Notes: generated by a model not told the origin, from the sequence alone. A stretch of DNA of 64,000 nucleotides from Marivita hallyeonensis (GCF_900129875.1 NZ_FQXC01000006.1:1-64000), one strand, 5' to 3'; positions 17,456 to 26,575 are shown, numbered from the stretch's first letter. Made by a program: numbers and translations.

Positions 17456-19474
17456 TCACGGCTTTCGGCTTGGCTTGCCGCCTAATTTCTGACGCGGTTT
17501 TCCCATCCGCTTAGACGTGTCGCTTGCCCCGGTTCGGGTTGCAGCGCGCGCCTTGTTCTTTTTGCTGGTTGGTTTCCCTTTCGGCGGAGGCGGCCCTTTC
17601 GGTTTGTCGCGCTTGTCGTCGCGCTTTTTGGCGGGCCCATCGCCTGCGCGCCGGGGCGGAGCATCACCGCCTGTTTTGCGCGGTTTTTGAGCCGGGCTGC
17701 GATCCGCTGACTTGGGCTTCTTCGCCTTGGGCGGAGGAGCCTCTTGCCGGTCCTCTATTGCGGGCCTGTCGACCACTTGCGGTGCGGATTTCTGTCGGTG
17801 CACGTCGCGGGGTGCGTCCCGTCGTGGTTTTCGCTCTGGTTTCGGTCCGCGCGCAGTCGCGGGCTTTCCGCCGCGTTCGAGGTCGGGCGCTGTGTCCAAC
17901 CGGGTGAGGCTCACACCTTCTTCCAAGACCATCTCGGGGCCGACGGCATTCAGGAAGCGCGTAACCGAGGTTTCCTTGATCTGCACCAACGAATGATCCT
18001 GCTGGATCCGGATTGCGCCGACGTCTTCCTTGCTCAGCCCTCCGGCGCCGCAGATCATCGGCAGCACGCGACGCGGCTCTGCACCGGCTGCGCGCCCGCC
18101 TGAGACGGCGAACCAGACCGAAGGCCCGAACTCGGTCCGAGGCGCACGCGGTGCACTTGGGTCGGACAGGTCTTCCGGCGCTGTGTGCTGTTCACGGTAG
18201 AGCCGCAGGTAAGCCGTCGCGATTTGCTCGGGCGTCATTTCCGCTACAAGACGGTCCACTACGGCGCTTTCCGACGGCTCTGCTGGCACTGTCCATGCGG
18301 GATCGGCGAACATGCGTTCTTCATCCCGCGCCAGGACCTCATCGGCCGATGGTGCATCGGTCCACTCGGCCCGCAATTTGGCATCCCGCAAAATCCGTTC
18401 CGCTTTCTTGCGCACCTTCTTTGTTAAGACCAGCGCCGACACGCCCTTGCGGCCTGCGCGACCCGTGCGTCCAGAGCGGTGTAGCAAGGTCTCGTGGTTG
18501 GATGGCAGCTCGGCATGGACCACCAGATCGAGGTTCGGAAGGTCGATCCCGCGCGCGGCCACGTCCGTTGCGACGCAAACCTGCGCCCGCCCGTCGCGCA
18601 TCGCCTGCAGCGCGTGGGTGCGCTCGGTCTGAGACAGCTCGCCCGACAGCGCGACCACCTGAAAGCCACGGTTCGACAGACGTGTTGTCAGCCGGTTCAC
18701 CATGGCCCGGGTGTTTGCGAAAACGATTGCGTTCGGCGCTTCGTAGAAACGTAGTGTGTTGATGACGGCGTTATCGGTGTCGCGGTCAGCCACCATCATG
18801 GCGCGATAGGCTATGTCGGCGTGTTGGCTGGCCTCGGATTTCGTGACGATGCGCACCGCGTCGCGCTGATAGCTTTTCGCCAAAGTCGCGATCATCTTGG
18901 GAACGGTGGCCGAAAACATCAGCGTCTGGCGGTCTTTGGGCGCTTCGCCCAGGATGAATTCCAGGTCTTCCCGAAACCCGAGGTCGAGCATCTCATCGGC
19001 TTCGTCCAGCACCACCGCGCGGCACTGCGACAAATCAATCGACCCACGCATGATGTGATCCCGCAAGCGCCCCGGCGTCGCGACAACGATGTGCGCTCCT
19101 CGTGCCAGCGCGCGGCGTTCGTCGCGCATGTCCATCCCACCCACGGTCGAGGCCATGACCACTCCGGCCTTTTCGTAAAGCCAAGCAAGCTCGCGTTTGA
19201 CCTGCAAGGCAAGTTCACGCGTAGGTGCGATCACCAAAGCGAGCGGCGCATCTGCAGCACCAAAACTGTCCGCCTCGCCCAACAACGTCGGCGCGATGGC
19301 GAGTCCGAAACCCAGTGTTTTCCCCGACCCGGTCTGCGCCGAGACCAGAAGGTCCTTACCGGTCAGCTCTGGTGCCAGGACGGCCTCCTGGACAGGGGTC
19401 AAAGTATCGTATCCACGCGCATCCAGCGCGGCTTGCAAGGCGGTCTTCACGGGGAGGGATCTTTCATCGGACAT
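17456..19474 (-). CDS. DEAD-box RNA helicase, DbpA/CsdA type
   Basis: All helicase motifs are visible: SAQTGSGKT, PTRELALQV, VLDEADEML, FSATVP, FANTRA, ATDVAARGIDLP and HRSGRTGRAGRKG. A C-terminal domain resembling the DbpA RNA-binding domain follows (RVLPMICGAGGLSKEDVGAI...ETSVTRFLNAV, about residues 490-565), then a Lys/Pro/Arg-rich disordered tail of about 100 residues. Such enzymes remodel rRNA during ribosome assembly or at low temperature. The start MSDERSLPVK at 19474 (672 aa) drops 50 unrelated codons. Confidence 0.93.
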   Translation of the reverse strand: MSDERSLPVKTALQAALDARGYDTLTPVQEAVLAPELTGKDLLVSAQTGSGKTLGFGLAIAPTLLGEADSFGAADAPLALVIAPTRELALQVKRELAWLYEKAGVVMASTVGGMDMRDERRALARGAHIVVATPGRLRDHIMRGSIDLSQCRAVVLDEADEMLDLGFREDLEFILGEAPKDRQTLMFSATVPKMIATLAKSYQRDAVRIVTKSEASQHADIAYRAMMVADRDTDNAVINTLRFYEAPNAIVFANTRAMVNRLTTRLSNRGFQVVALSGELSQTERTHALQAMRDGRAQVCVATDVAARGIDLPNLDLVVHAELPSNHETLLHRSGRTGRAGRKGVSALVLTKKVRKKAERILRDAKLRAEWTDAPSADEVLARDEERMFADPAWTVPAEPSESAVVDRLVAEMTPEQIATAYLRLYREQHTAPEDLSDPSAPRAPRTEFGPSVWFAVSGGRAAGAEPRRVLPMICGAGGLSKEDVGAIRIQQDHSLVQIKETSVTRFLNAVGPEMVLEEGVSLTRLDTAPDLERGGKPATARGPKPERKPRRDAPRDVHRQKSAPQVVDRPAIEDRQEAPPPKAKKPKSADRSPAQKPRKTGGDAPPRRAGDGPAKKRDDKRDKPKGPPPPKGKPTSKKNKARAATRTGASDTSKRMGKPRQKLGGKPSRKP

Positions 19475-19559
19475 ATGGCGACGGCGCCAAGCTTTGCGAC
19501 CTAGAACATTGCCACGCAAATGTATAGCGTCACGGCATCGCACCCAAAGAGGACCCGTT

Positions 19560-20174
19560 ATGCTTTCCATGCAATTCCTGCTTACTGCCTTTGTCGTGGT
19601 CGTCGCGCCCGGCACGGGTGTCATCTACACACTGGCCATCGGGCTGGGGCAGGGGCGCTGGCCGTCGATCTGGGCCGCTTTGGGATGCACATTTGGCATC
19701 GTACCGCACCTTCTGGCTGCGACGCTGGGACTGGCCGCGGTGCTGCACACGTCGGCGGTGCTATTCAACGTGGTGAAGTTTGCCGGTGTCGCCTACCTGC
19801 TGTACCTCGCGTGGCAGGCACTGAAATCCGGTGGCGCGCTGGCGGTGTCGCCAGAAAAGACCGCAGAAAACGGGTTTCGCATCGCCCGTCGCGGCGCGCT
19901 CATCAATATCCTGAACCCGAAGCTGTCCATTTTCTTCCTCGCGCTTCTGCCACCGTTCCTCAGTGGCAATCCGGCGACGGCCACGCTTGAGATGACGATG
20001 CTCGGCGCAGTGTTCATGGCGATGACTTTCGGTGTGTTCGTACTCTATGGCGTCTTCGCCGCAGCTGCGCGCACTTGGTTGCTAAGCAGTGAACGCGTGA
20101 TGATCTGGCTCAACCGGACCTTCGCCGGCATCTTCGCTGCGCTCGCCGGCCGGTTGGCGCTGGAGCGTGCCTGA
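19560..20174 (+). CDS. LysE/RhtB family amino-acid exporter
   Basis: The 204-aa protein has about six helices and the family's N-terminal pattern LTAFVVVVAPGTGVIYTLAIGLGQG, with KFAGVAYLLYLAWQAL and GALINILNPKLSIFFLALLPPF. Members export amino acids or homoserine lactones; the substrate is unknown. The ATG at 19560 is preceded by AGAGGA. It is the first gene of a plus-strand run that continues to 22322. Confidence 0.9.
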   Translation: MLSMQFLLTAFVVVVAPGTGVIYTLAIGLGQGRWPSIWAALGCTFGIVPHLLAATLGLAAVLHTSAVLFNVVKFAGVAYLLYLAWQALKSGGALAVSPEKTAENGFRIARRGALINILNPKLSIFFLALLPPFLSGNPATATLEMTMLGAVFMAMTFGVFVLYGVFAAAARTWLLSSERVMIWLNRTFAGIFAALAGRLALERA

Positions 20175-20214
20175 CCTAGGTGGTGCACCCAAGTAACCCG
20201 CCAGAGGTGCCAGT

Positions 20215-20667
20215 ATGACCGCGATACCCCGTTCCGCCCTGATCCTTGGCCTTGCCGGAGTGATCCCGTTTGCATGGGGCGCGCTCACGCTGGTTTCGGG
20301 CAGCGCGGCGGATTGGGGCCAAAGCACACTGGGGCCACGTTTCATCGGCCCTTTCGTGCAGCTCAATTACGGTATGGTGATCCTGAGCTTCATGTCCGGC
20401 GTGTTGTGGGGGTTTGCCACCAAGGCTGACGGCAGCCAGGCGGCAACGGGATACGCGCTTTCTGTCGTACCGGCGCTTTGGGCGTTCTTTATGACCGGCG
20501 GCGGACCCGTGACCGCAGGGATGAACCTGATCTTCGGCTTCGTCGGACTTCTTGCACTTGATTACGCCTTCTGGCGGTGGGGGTTGGCGCCGACCTGGTG
20601 GATGCAGTTGCGCATCTTGTTGACAGGTCTGGTGGTGCTTTGCCTGAGCGTGGGGGTCTTTCTGTGA
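20215..20667 (+). CDS. DUF3429 family membrane protein
   Basis: The 150-aa protein has about five hydrophobic helices and the family motif YGMVILSFMSGVLWGFA, with DYAFWRWGLAPTWWMQLRILLT near the end. The family is uncharacterised. It lies 40 bases downstream of the LysE gene, and its stop overlaps the methyltransferase GTG start by four bases, so the two are coupled. Confidence 0.87.
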   Translation: MTAIPRSALILGLAGVIPFAWGALTLVSGSAADWGQSTLGPRFIGPFVQLNYGMVILSFMSGVLWGFATKADGSQAATGYALSVVPALWAFFMTGGGPVTAGMNLIFGFVGLLALDYAFWRWGLAPTWWMQLRILLTGLVVLCLSVGVFL

Positions 20668-21254
20668 CCGATCCCAAGACAATCGCGGTCTACGACGCCC
20701 GCGCGGATGACTATGCACAGCTGGAGACATCCGAAAGACCAAGCAAAACGCTGGCCGCGTTCATGTCGGAGCTTCCGACAGGGGGTCATGTGCTTGATCT
20801 CGGATGCGGACCCGGCACCTCGGCGCGACATATGGTCGATGCTGGGTTCAAAGTGACCGCTTTGGATGCTTCAGAAAAGATGATTGCACTGGCTTCGCAA
20901 ATTCCGGGCGTCACAGCGCGCGTCGCGGCCTTCGATGACGTGACCGGGGCTGCTGTCTATGACGGGGTCTGGGCCAATTTCAGCCTTCTGCACGCCCCGC
21001 GGGCCGATCTGCCGCGCCACTTGCGCGCGATCCACACCGCGCTGAAACCTGGCGGCCTGTTCCATATCGCCGTCAAGGATGGCGAAGGCGAGGCGCGCGA
21101 TCGCATGGGTCGGCACTACGCGTATTACACGGAAGACAGCCTGACAGAGCTTTTGCAGGATGCCGGGTTTACCGTTGGTCCCTATCGACGTGGCCGGGAC
21201 AAGGGGTTAAGCGGCCTCGACGAGAACTGGATTTCGACCACCGCGCATGCCTGA
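20664..21254 (+). CDS. Class I SAM-dependent methyltransferase
   Basis: The 196-aa protein has the SAM-binding motif [17 protein letters not shown] (about residues 43-58), the acidic motif II TALDAS, and motif III region [14 protein letters not shown]. The substrate is unknown. The start is the GTG at 20664 ([17 protein letters not shown]), overlapping the DUF3429 stop in GTGA, because homology begins here. It overlaps rnhA by eight bases. Confidence 0.9.
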   Translation: MTDPKTIAVYDARADDYAQLETSERPSKTLAAFMSELPTGGHVLDLGCGPGTSARHMVDAGFKVTALDASEKMIALASQIPGVTARVAAFDDVTGAAVYDGVWANFSLLHAPRADLPRHLRAIHTALKPGGLFHIAVKDGEGEARDRMGRHYAYYTEDSLTELLQDAGFTVGPYRRGRDKGLSGLDENWISTTAHA

Positions 21255-21702
21255 CCTTATCGCCTACACAGACGGAGCCTGCTCCGGAAACCCCGGTCCG
21301 GGCGGATGGGGTGTGCTTTTGCAGGCCAAGGATGGGAATACCGTGCTGAAAGAGCGCGAGTTGAGCGGGGGAGAGCCGGAGACCACCAATAACCGGATGG
21401 AGCTGTTGGCGGCGATCACCGCACTGGAGACGCTGGACCGACCCTCGACACTCACCATCGTCACCGACAGCGCCTATGTGAAAAACGGTGTGACCGGCTG
21501 GATTCACGGCTGGAAACGAAATGGTTGGAAGACCGCAAACAAGAAGCCCGTCAAAAATGTAGAGCTTTGGCAGAGACTGGAAGAGGCGGCGCAACGGCAC
21601 GACGTGACGTGGGAATGGGTCAAAGGGCATGCCGGACATCCCGAGAACGAGCGCGCGGATGAACTGGCGCGGGCCGGGATGAAACCCTTCAAGTCAAAAT
21701 GA
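21247..21702 (+). CDS. rnhA: Ribonuclease HI
   Basis: RNase HI cuts RNA in RNA-DNA hybrids, removing R-loops and primers. The DEDD active site is complete: Asp in [17 protein letters not shown], Glu in NNRMELLA, Asp in IVTDSAYV and the His/Asp region [15 protein letters not shown]. It has 151 aa, the normal size. It overlaps both neighbours by eight and four bases, so it is part of the coupled run 19560-22322. Confidence 0.96.
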   Translation: MPDLIAYTDGACSGNPGPGGWGVLLQAKDGNTVLKERELSGGEPETTNNRMELLAAITALETLDRPSTLTIVTDSAYVKNGVTGWIHGWKRNGWKTANKKPVKNVELWQRLEEAAQRHDVTWEWVKGHAGHPENERADELARAGMKPFKSK

Positions 21703-22322
21703 CACTGGTCGCAGTTCTCGATCACGCGGCGGTGCTCGTCTTTGCGTTGACCGGCGCGCTGGTGGCAAGCCGTGCACAGCTCGATATCATCGGGTTTGCC
21801 TTTCTCGCCATCCTGACAGGCGTCGGCGGCGGTACGGTGCGCGACGTGCTTTTGGACAGGAACCCGGTGTTCTGGCTGGGTGATCCGACATACCTTGGCA
21901 CGGCCACCGCTGCGGCATTCTTGGTGTTCTTCACCGCACATCTGATCGAAAGCCGATACAAGGCGATCCTCTGGCTGGATGCCGCTGCGCTGGCCTTTGC
22001 CGTCGCGGCGGGTGCGCGGATTGCCGCGACCCTAGATCAAAGCGTGACGATCATTATCGTCATGGGCGCGATCACCGGTTGTCTTGGCGGGTTGATGCGC
22101 GATGTGGTCGCCAATGAGGTGCCTTTGGTGCTCAAGCAGGGCGAGCTTTACGTGACATGCGCCGTGGCCGGGGCAGCGGTTGTCGCGGTGGCGCCGCTAT
22201 TTGGCGCGTCCGCTTTGGTCACCGTCACAGCCTCTGCGGTGACCACCTTTGCGTTGCGAGCTGGATCGATCGCGTTCGGGTGGAAATTGCCGGTTTACAA
22301 GTCGCGACCGCCCAGGCTCTGA
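21699..22322 (+). CDS. TRIC/UPF0126 cation channel family protein
   Basis: The 207-aa membrane protein carries both copies of the family's glycine-rich repeat: [23 protein letters not shown] and [19 protein letters not shown], each followed by hydrophobic helices (about seven in all). Prokaryotic relatives form trimeric monovalent-cation channels, and some UPF0126 members are linked to glycine uptake. It ends the plus-strand operon and converges on the MalY gene with a 27-base gap that shows no clear terminator. Confidence 0.9.
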   Translation: MTLVAVLDHAAVLVFALTGALVASRAQLDIIGFAFLAILTGVGGGTVRDVLLDRNPVFWLGDPTYLGTATAAAFLVFFTAHLIESRYKAILWLDAAALAFAVAAGARIAATLDQSVTIIIVMGAITGCLGGLMRDVVANEVPLVLKQGELYVTCAVAGAAVVAVAPLFGASALVTVTASAVTTFALRAGSIAFGWKLPVYKSRPPRL

Positions 22323-22349
22323 CGAAACCCGCGTTGCGGCACTGCGAGC

Positions 22350-23528
22350 CTATTGCAGGTCAGCAAACGCTGTCTGCAACCGATGCACGGCCTCTACGAC
22401 GCGTGCCTTTTGCGTTGCGAGGTTGAAACGCAGGAACGTCTCGCCTCCGGGACCGAATTCCGGTCCCGGGCTGGGCGCGATGCGGGCGTCTTTGCGAACA
22501 CGACGGCTGATCTCTTCGAAATCCATGCCGGTGCCAGAAAAATCGACCCAAGCCAGATAGGTCGACTGAAGTGGCAAGGACCGCACGCCGGGGATCGCGT
22601 TGACACCTTCGTCGAAGATGGCCTTGTTCTCCATCAAATGCGCGATCTGCGCATCCACCCAATCGGCACCCTCCGGCGAATAGGCGGCGGTGACCATTTT
22701 CAATCCGAGCGCGTTGGGCGAGTAATCGAGCGACCGCAGCCGCTGCGCCATCGCGGCGCGCAGGTCATCGTCCGGAATGATCATGTTTCCGGTCTTCTGA
22801 CCCGCGATGTTGAACGTCTTGGACGCAGCGGTGAGAACGACCAACCGGTCGCGAATTTGTGGCGCGGCGACATCCATCGGGACGAACGTGTGCCCTGGAT
22901 AGATGAAATCATGGTGAATTTCATCGGATATTAGAAGCAAGTCGTTCCGCGCGCAAAACTCGGCCACTTGCTTCAATTCTTCGCGGGACCAGACGCGTCC
23001 CGAAGGGTTCTGCGGCGAACAGAAGATCAGCATCTTTTCTGTGCCGTCCAGCATGTCTTGCGCTGTGTCCAGGTCTAGGTCGTAGGTGTCACCGTCGCGC
23101 TTGAGCGGACACTGCACGGGAACGCGTCCGGCTTTGCGAATTTTGAATTCGAATTCGTGATACACAGGATTGAAGGTCACGATCCGGTCACCCGGCGCGG
23201 ACCAGACATCCAGACACAGCGCGATCGCGTTGCCCAAACCCTGGCAAGTCAGGATCCAGTCGGTGTCGATGTCCCAGCCATGCCGGGATTTCATCCACCA
23301 CTGTATCGCCTTGTGATATTCGCTGTTGTCGGTCCAGTAGCCAAAAACGCCATGATCCACCGCGTCCTGCAAGGCCTTCAACACACACGGCGCGGTCGGA
23401 TAGTCGCTATCCGCCGTCCACATCGCCAGACCGTCTTCGCTCGGAACGTCGAACTTGCTCTCCAGAACGTCCCATTTTGAGCAATTTGTGCCCCGGCGGT
23501 CATTCATGGTGTTGAACTGGTAGGTCAT
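22350..23528 (-). CDS. MalY/PatB-type PLP-dependent aminotransferase or C-S lyase
   Basis: This 392-aa fold-type I enzyme has the PLP lysine in AASKTFNIAGQKTG, substrate-site MWTADSDYP, and the long conserved FCSPQNPSGRVW. The MalY/PatB group includes cystathionine beta-lyases, and the family is often misannotated as plain aminotransferase. GAGGGAG lies just before the ATG. It diverges from the def operon across about 120 bases. Confidence 0.9.
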   Translation of the reverse strand: MTYQFNTMNDRRGTNCSKWDVLESKFDVPSEDGLAMWTADSDYPTAPCVLKALQDAVDHGVFGYWTDNSEYHKAIQWWMKSRHGWDIDTDWILTCQGLGNAIALCLDVWSAPGDRIVTFNPVYHEFEFKIRKAGRVPVQCPLKRDGDTYDLDLDTAQDMLDGTEKMLIFCSPQNPSGRVWSREELKQVAEFCARNDLLLISDEIHHDFIYPGHTFVPMDVAAPQIRDRLVVLTAASKTFNIAGQKTGNMIIPDDDLRAAMAQRLRSLDYSPNALGLKMVTAAYSPEGADWVDAQIAHLMENKAIFDEGVNAIPGVRSLPLQSTYLAWVDFSGTGMDFEEISRRVRKDARIAPSPGPEFGPGGETFLRFNLATQKARVVEAVHRLQTAFADLQ

Positions 23529-23611
23529 GCGGGCTCCCTCGGTGGACGTGATCCCGGGATAAATAATCTGGACAGGGAGAAGTGAAAAGCCACGAGATCA
23601 CGCGGTCGATC

Positions 23612-23636
23612 AAAGCGCCTCACGTTGCGCTTTTTT
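23612..23636 (+). terminator. Terminator-like hairpin in the def leader
   Basis: AAAGCGC (23612-23618), an eight-base loop and GCGCTTT (23627-23633) form a perfect 7-bp stem that runs into six T residues, a textbook intrinsic terminator on the plus strand. It stands only 14 bases before the def ATG at 23651, with no upstream plus-strand gene to terminate. An attenuator of the def-fmt operon is therefore possible. If def instead starts at the GTG at 23582, the hairpin lies inside the coding region. Confidence 0.6.
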
Positions 23637-23650
23637 GCAGATGCGCCTAC

Positions 23651-24178
23651 ATGACCACCATGAAATTGCCGATCCTTATTCACCCTGACCCGCGTCTCAA
23701 AAAACGTTGCGAAGCTGTGCCCGATCTGACCGATGATCTGCGCACGCTGGCGGATAACATGCTGGAAACCATGTACGACGCGCCGGGCATCGGGCTTGCC
23801 GCGCCGCAGGTCGGTGTGTTGCAGCGGTTGATCGTGCTCGACTGCGTGAAGGAAGAGGGGGAAAGCCCGCGTCCGCTCATCATGTTTAACCCCGAGGTCA
23901 TCTCGGCGTCGGACGAGACCAACGTCTACGAAGAAGGCTGCCTGTCCATCCCAGACCAGTTTGCGGATGTCACACGACCGGCCGAGGTGAAGGTGGCGTG
24001 GCTCGATGAGAACGGCACCCCGCGCGAGGAGGAATTCGGCGGGCTCTGGGCCACGTGCGTGCAGCACGAGATCGATCATCTCGATGGGAAGCTCTTCATT
24101 GATTATCTGAAACCGCTGAAGCGCCAGATGATCACCCGCAAGATGCAAAAACTGAAGCGCGAGATGGCGCGCGCATGA
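23651..24178 (+). CDS. def: Peptide deformylase
   Basis: Def removes the N-formyl group from nascent proteins, using Fe or Zn. All three motifs are intact: GIGLAAPQVG (residues 46-55), EEGCLS with metal-ligand Cys97, and QHEIDHLDGK with metal His pair and catalytic Glu140. Start choice is open: the ATG at 23651 lacks a ribosome binding site and follows a terminator-like hairpin, while an in-frame GTG at 23582 preceded by AGGGAGA would add 23 residues. Family length favours 23651. It heads the def, def-like, CMD, fmt run. Confidence 0.94.
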   Translation: MTTMKLPILIHPDPRLKKRCEAVPDLTDDLRTLADNMLETMYDAPGIGLAAPQVGVLQRLIVLDCVKEEGESPRPLIMFNPEVISASDETNVYEEGCLSIPDQFADVTRPAEVKVAWLDENGTPREEEFGGLWATCVQHEIDHLDGKLFIDYLKPLKRQMITRKMQKLKREMARA

Positions 24179-24257
24179 CGGTGCGCCTGAGCCTGACATG
24201 GCCGGTTCAGCGCCTGTCTCAAGTTTGCGAGCCGGTTTCCAATATCAAGGCCACCGC

Positions 24258-24755
24258 GTGACGGTTCGCCGGTGTATTCCCTGGCCCGACAAACGGCTGC
24301 GAACCGTGGCCGATCCTGTCGCTGAGATCACCGAAGACACAAGAGCCATCTGGCAGGACATGATCGACACGATGGAGGCGATGCCCGGCGTCGGGCTTGC
24401 AGCACCGCAGATCGGTATCATGCAGCGACTGGCCGTGGTCGATGCGTCGTCCGAGCGGGGTCAGGCGATCCGTATGGCCAACCCGGAAATCCTGCATGCG
24501 AGCGTCGAGTTTCGTGAGCACGAAGAAGCCAGCCCGAACTTGCCCGGTGTCTCGGCTTCAATCGTACGGCCCCGGGCGGTAACCGTACGGTTCATCGACG
24601 AAACTGGAACCATCAAAGAGCGCGATCTCGTCGGGCTTTGGGCCACGTCCGTGCAACACCAGATCGACCATTTGAACGGTAAACTCTATTTTCATCACCT
24701 CAGCAAAACCAAGCGCGACATCCTTCTACGCCGCGCAAAAAAGCTCAAAGGATAA
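24258..24755 (+). CDS. Peptide deformylase-like protein lacking metal and catalytic residues
   Basis: The 165-aa paralogue keeps motif 1 (GVGLAAPQIG, residues 44-53), but motif 2 EGCLS is replaced by EEASPNLPGV (no Cys ligand) and motif 3 HExxH reads HQIDH (Gln for the catalytic Glu, residues 134-138). With one metal ligand and the general base gone it should not deformylate by the known mechanism. Similar degenerate copies next to def and fmt are, to my knowledge, seen in Rhodobacterales. A GTG at 24258 is the best-fitting start. It may bind peptides or ribosomes; this is speculation. Confidence 0.88.
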   Translation: MTVRRCIPWPDKRLRTVADPVAEITEDTRAIWQDMIDTMEAMPGVGLAAPQIGIMQRLAVVDASSERGQAIRMANPEILHASVEFREHEEASPNLPGVSASIVRPRAVTVRFIDETGTIKERDLVGLWATSVQHQIDHLNGKLYFHHLSKTKRDILLRRAKKLKG

Positions 24756-24758
24756 GTC

Positions 24759-25148
24759 ATGACGTCGACCACCGAAAAAGGGCGCGCCCTTTCCGAAGAG
24801 CTGAACCCCGGAATGGAGGCAACGCTGGAGGCGCGCTACGGACATCTGGTTCCCGGCATGGCCGAAGGCATCGTCGACTTCGCCTATGGCCGCCAATATG
24901 CGCGCCCCGGATTGCCGCTCCGCGATCGGTACATCGCAACCATTGCTGCGCTGACGGCACAGGGCGGGCAAACGGCTCCGCAACTCAAGGTCAATATCGC
25001 GGGCGGCCGGAAAGCCGGGTTGACCCGTGAAGAGATTGGCGAAGTGATCTGGCAAATGGCGCTTTACGGCGGCTTTCCGGCGGCGATCAACGGCCTCAAT
25101 GCGGCGCTCGAGGTCTTTGCAGCCGAAGACGCAGAAGACGAAGAATAA
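24759..25148 (+). CDS. Carboxymuconolactone decarboxylase (CMD)-fold protein
   Basis: The 129-aa helical protein matches the CMD family ([18 protein letters not shown], then [35 protein letters not shown]). The CxxC pair of AhpD-type peroxidase partners is absent, and the usual histidine of the decarboxylases is not evident, so activity cannot be inferred. The acidic tail (AEDAEDEE) ends four bases before fmt. Its start is three bases after the deformylase-like gene, so it is co-translated with the formyl-Met genes. Confidence 0.88.
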   Translation: MTSTTEKGRALSEELNPGMEATLEARYGHLVPGMAEGIVDFAYGRQYARPGLPLRDRYIATIAALTAQGGQTAPQLKVNIAGGRKAGLTREEIGEVIWQMALYGGFPAAINGLNAALEVFAAEDAEDEE

Positions 25149-25152
25149 CGCC

Positions 25153-26064
25153 ATGCGCGTCGTCTTCATGGGATCACCTGACTTTTCGGTTCCGGTTCTG
25201 GACGCGCTGGTCAATGCGGGTCACGAGATTGCCGCGGTCTATTGCCAACCCCCGCGCCCTGCGGGACGAGGCAAGAAGGACCGTCCGACGCCCGTGCAAC
25301 AGCGGGCGGAAGCGCTGGGTCTGACGGTGCGACACCCCACGTCGCTGAAAACCGAAGAAGAACAGCAGGCTTTCGCGGATCTGAATGCCGATATCGCGGT
25401 GGTGGTGGCTTATGGTCTGATTCTGCCACAGGCGATTCTGGATGCGCCGAAACACGAATGCCTCAACATCCACGCGTCACTTCTTCCCCGCTGGCGCGGC
25501 GCGGCCCCGATCCATCGCGCGGTAATGGCGGGGGACTCAGAGACAGGTGTCTGCATCATGCAAATGGAGGCAGGGCTAGATACAGGTCCGGTACTGTTGT
25601 GTGACGCGACCGCCATTGGAGCAGACGACACAACCGGTGATTTGCACGACCGGCTATCTCAGATGGGGGCCAAGCTTATCGTTGAGGCGCTCGCAAAGCT
25701 GGATGATCTGGTACCGCGCCCGCAGCCCGACGTGGGTGTGACCTACGCGGATAAGATCGACAAATCCGAGGCTAAGGTTGACTGGACACAACCGGCGACC
25801 CTCGTAGATCGTCAGATACGGGGACTGTCGCCATTCCCGGGTGCATGGACAATTCTCAACGGGGATCGGCTCAAGCTGTTGCATAGCAGACTCGCTGATG
25901 GCGCTGGGCGGCCCGGAATGGCGCTGGATGACCGCTTGACCATTGCGTGCGGGCGCGGAGCGGTTACCATCACACGCGCGCAGCGAGCCGGAAAAGGTGC
26001 ACAAGACGCCGACACCTTTCTGCGGGGTCAGGCCGTTCCTGCGGGGACGCAACTTGGAGAGTAG
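25153..26064 (+). CDS. fmt: Methionyl-tRNA formyltransferase
   Basis: Fmt formylates initiator Met-tRNA with 10-formyl-tetrahydrofolate. The N-terminal [19 protein letters not shown], catalytic segment [20 protein letters not shown] and the C-terminal OB-like domain ([10 protein letters not shown]...) are intact over 303 aa. The start at 25153 removes 18 codons that overlap the CMD gene. It functions opposite def: Fmt adds and Def removes the formyl group. Confidence 0.96.
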   Translation: MRVVFMGSPDFSVPVLDALVNAGHEIAAVYCQPPRPAGRGKKDRPTPVQQRAEALGLTVRHPTSLKTEEEQQAFADLNADIAVVVAYGLILPQAILDAPKHECLNIHASLLPRWRGAAPIHRAVMAGDSETGVCIMQMEAGLDTGPVLLCDATAIGADDTTGDLHDRLSQMGAKLIVEALAKLDDLVPRPQPDVGVTYADKIDKSEAKVDWTQPATLVDRQIRGLSPFPGAWTILNGDRLKLLHSRLADGAGRPGMALDDRLTIACGRGAVTITRAQRAGKGAQDADTFLRGQAVPAGTQLGE

Positions 26065-26066
26065 GT

Positions 26067-26327
26067 ATGTTCATGGTCCTGATGGGCACTGTCATTATCG
26101 CAGGGATCGTCGGATACATCTGCGAACGCACTGGCTTTACGAATAACGGCATCCTGCAAAGCATCATCATCTGCGTTGGCGGGGCCTTCCTTGCGTATTT
26201 CGTGCGGATCATGTTCGGTATCGGATTTCAGTCACCGGGCATCAACGCCATAGCTTCGTCCCTTGGTGCGCTGATTATCGTCCCGACCCATTGGCGTAGT
26301 ACGGTGCGCGACAGGCGGCGGAGGTAG
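26067..26327 (+). CDS. Small membrane protein, GlsB/YeaQ/YmgE-like
   Basis: The 86-aa protein has three hydrophobic segments (GTVIIAGIVGYI, LQSIIICVGGAFLAYFVRIM, INAIASSLGALIIV), the pattern of the transglycosylase-associated/YeaQ stress protein family, and a basic tail (RSTVRDRRRR). It starts two bases after the fmt stop and sits two bases before a similar gene. The family is stress-linked in some bacteria, with mechanism unknown. The match is by pattern only. Confidence 0.65.
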   Translation: MFMVLMGTVIIAGIVGYICERTGFTNNGILQSIIICVGGAFLAYFVRIMFGIGFQSPGINAIASSLGALIIVPTHWRSTVRDRRRR

Positions 26328-26329
26328 AC

Positions 26330-26563
26330 ATGTCGATTGTCCTGCTCGTGATCGTCGGGGCCGCAGCGGGTTTTCTGGCAACGCGTTTCATGGGCGTGCA
26401 AATGGGCACCCTGCAGACCGTCTTCGTTGGAGTGGCCGGTGCGCTGATCGGCGCGATGGTGATCCGACTGCTCTTGTCGATCACCGGTGCTTTGGCAGGG
26501 TTGGTTGGGGCAGTTCTTGGCGCGATGATCGTGATTTGGGTCATCCAGAAGCTACGGTCATAG
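26330..26563 (+). CDS. Small membrane protein, second YeaQ-like gene
   Basis: The 77-aa protein is almost entirely hydrophobic and Gly/Ala-rich (MSIVLLVIVGAAAGFLATRFMG, VGVAGALIGAMVIRLLL, LVGAVLGAMIVIWVI). Its layout resembles the preceding gene, suggesting an old tandem duplication, though residue identity looks low. It is the last gene of the def-fmt run. Confidence 0.62.
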   Translation: MSIVLLVIVGAAAGFLATRFMGVQMGTLQTVFVGVAGALIGAMVIRLLLSITGALAGLVGAVLGAMIVIWVIQKLRS

Positions 26564-26575
26564 GTCCAGAGCCTG

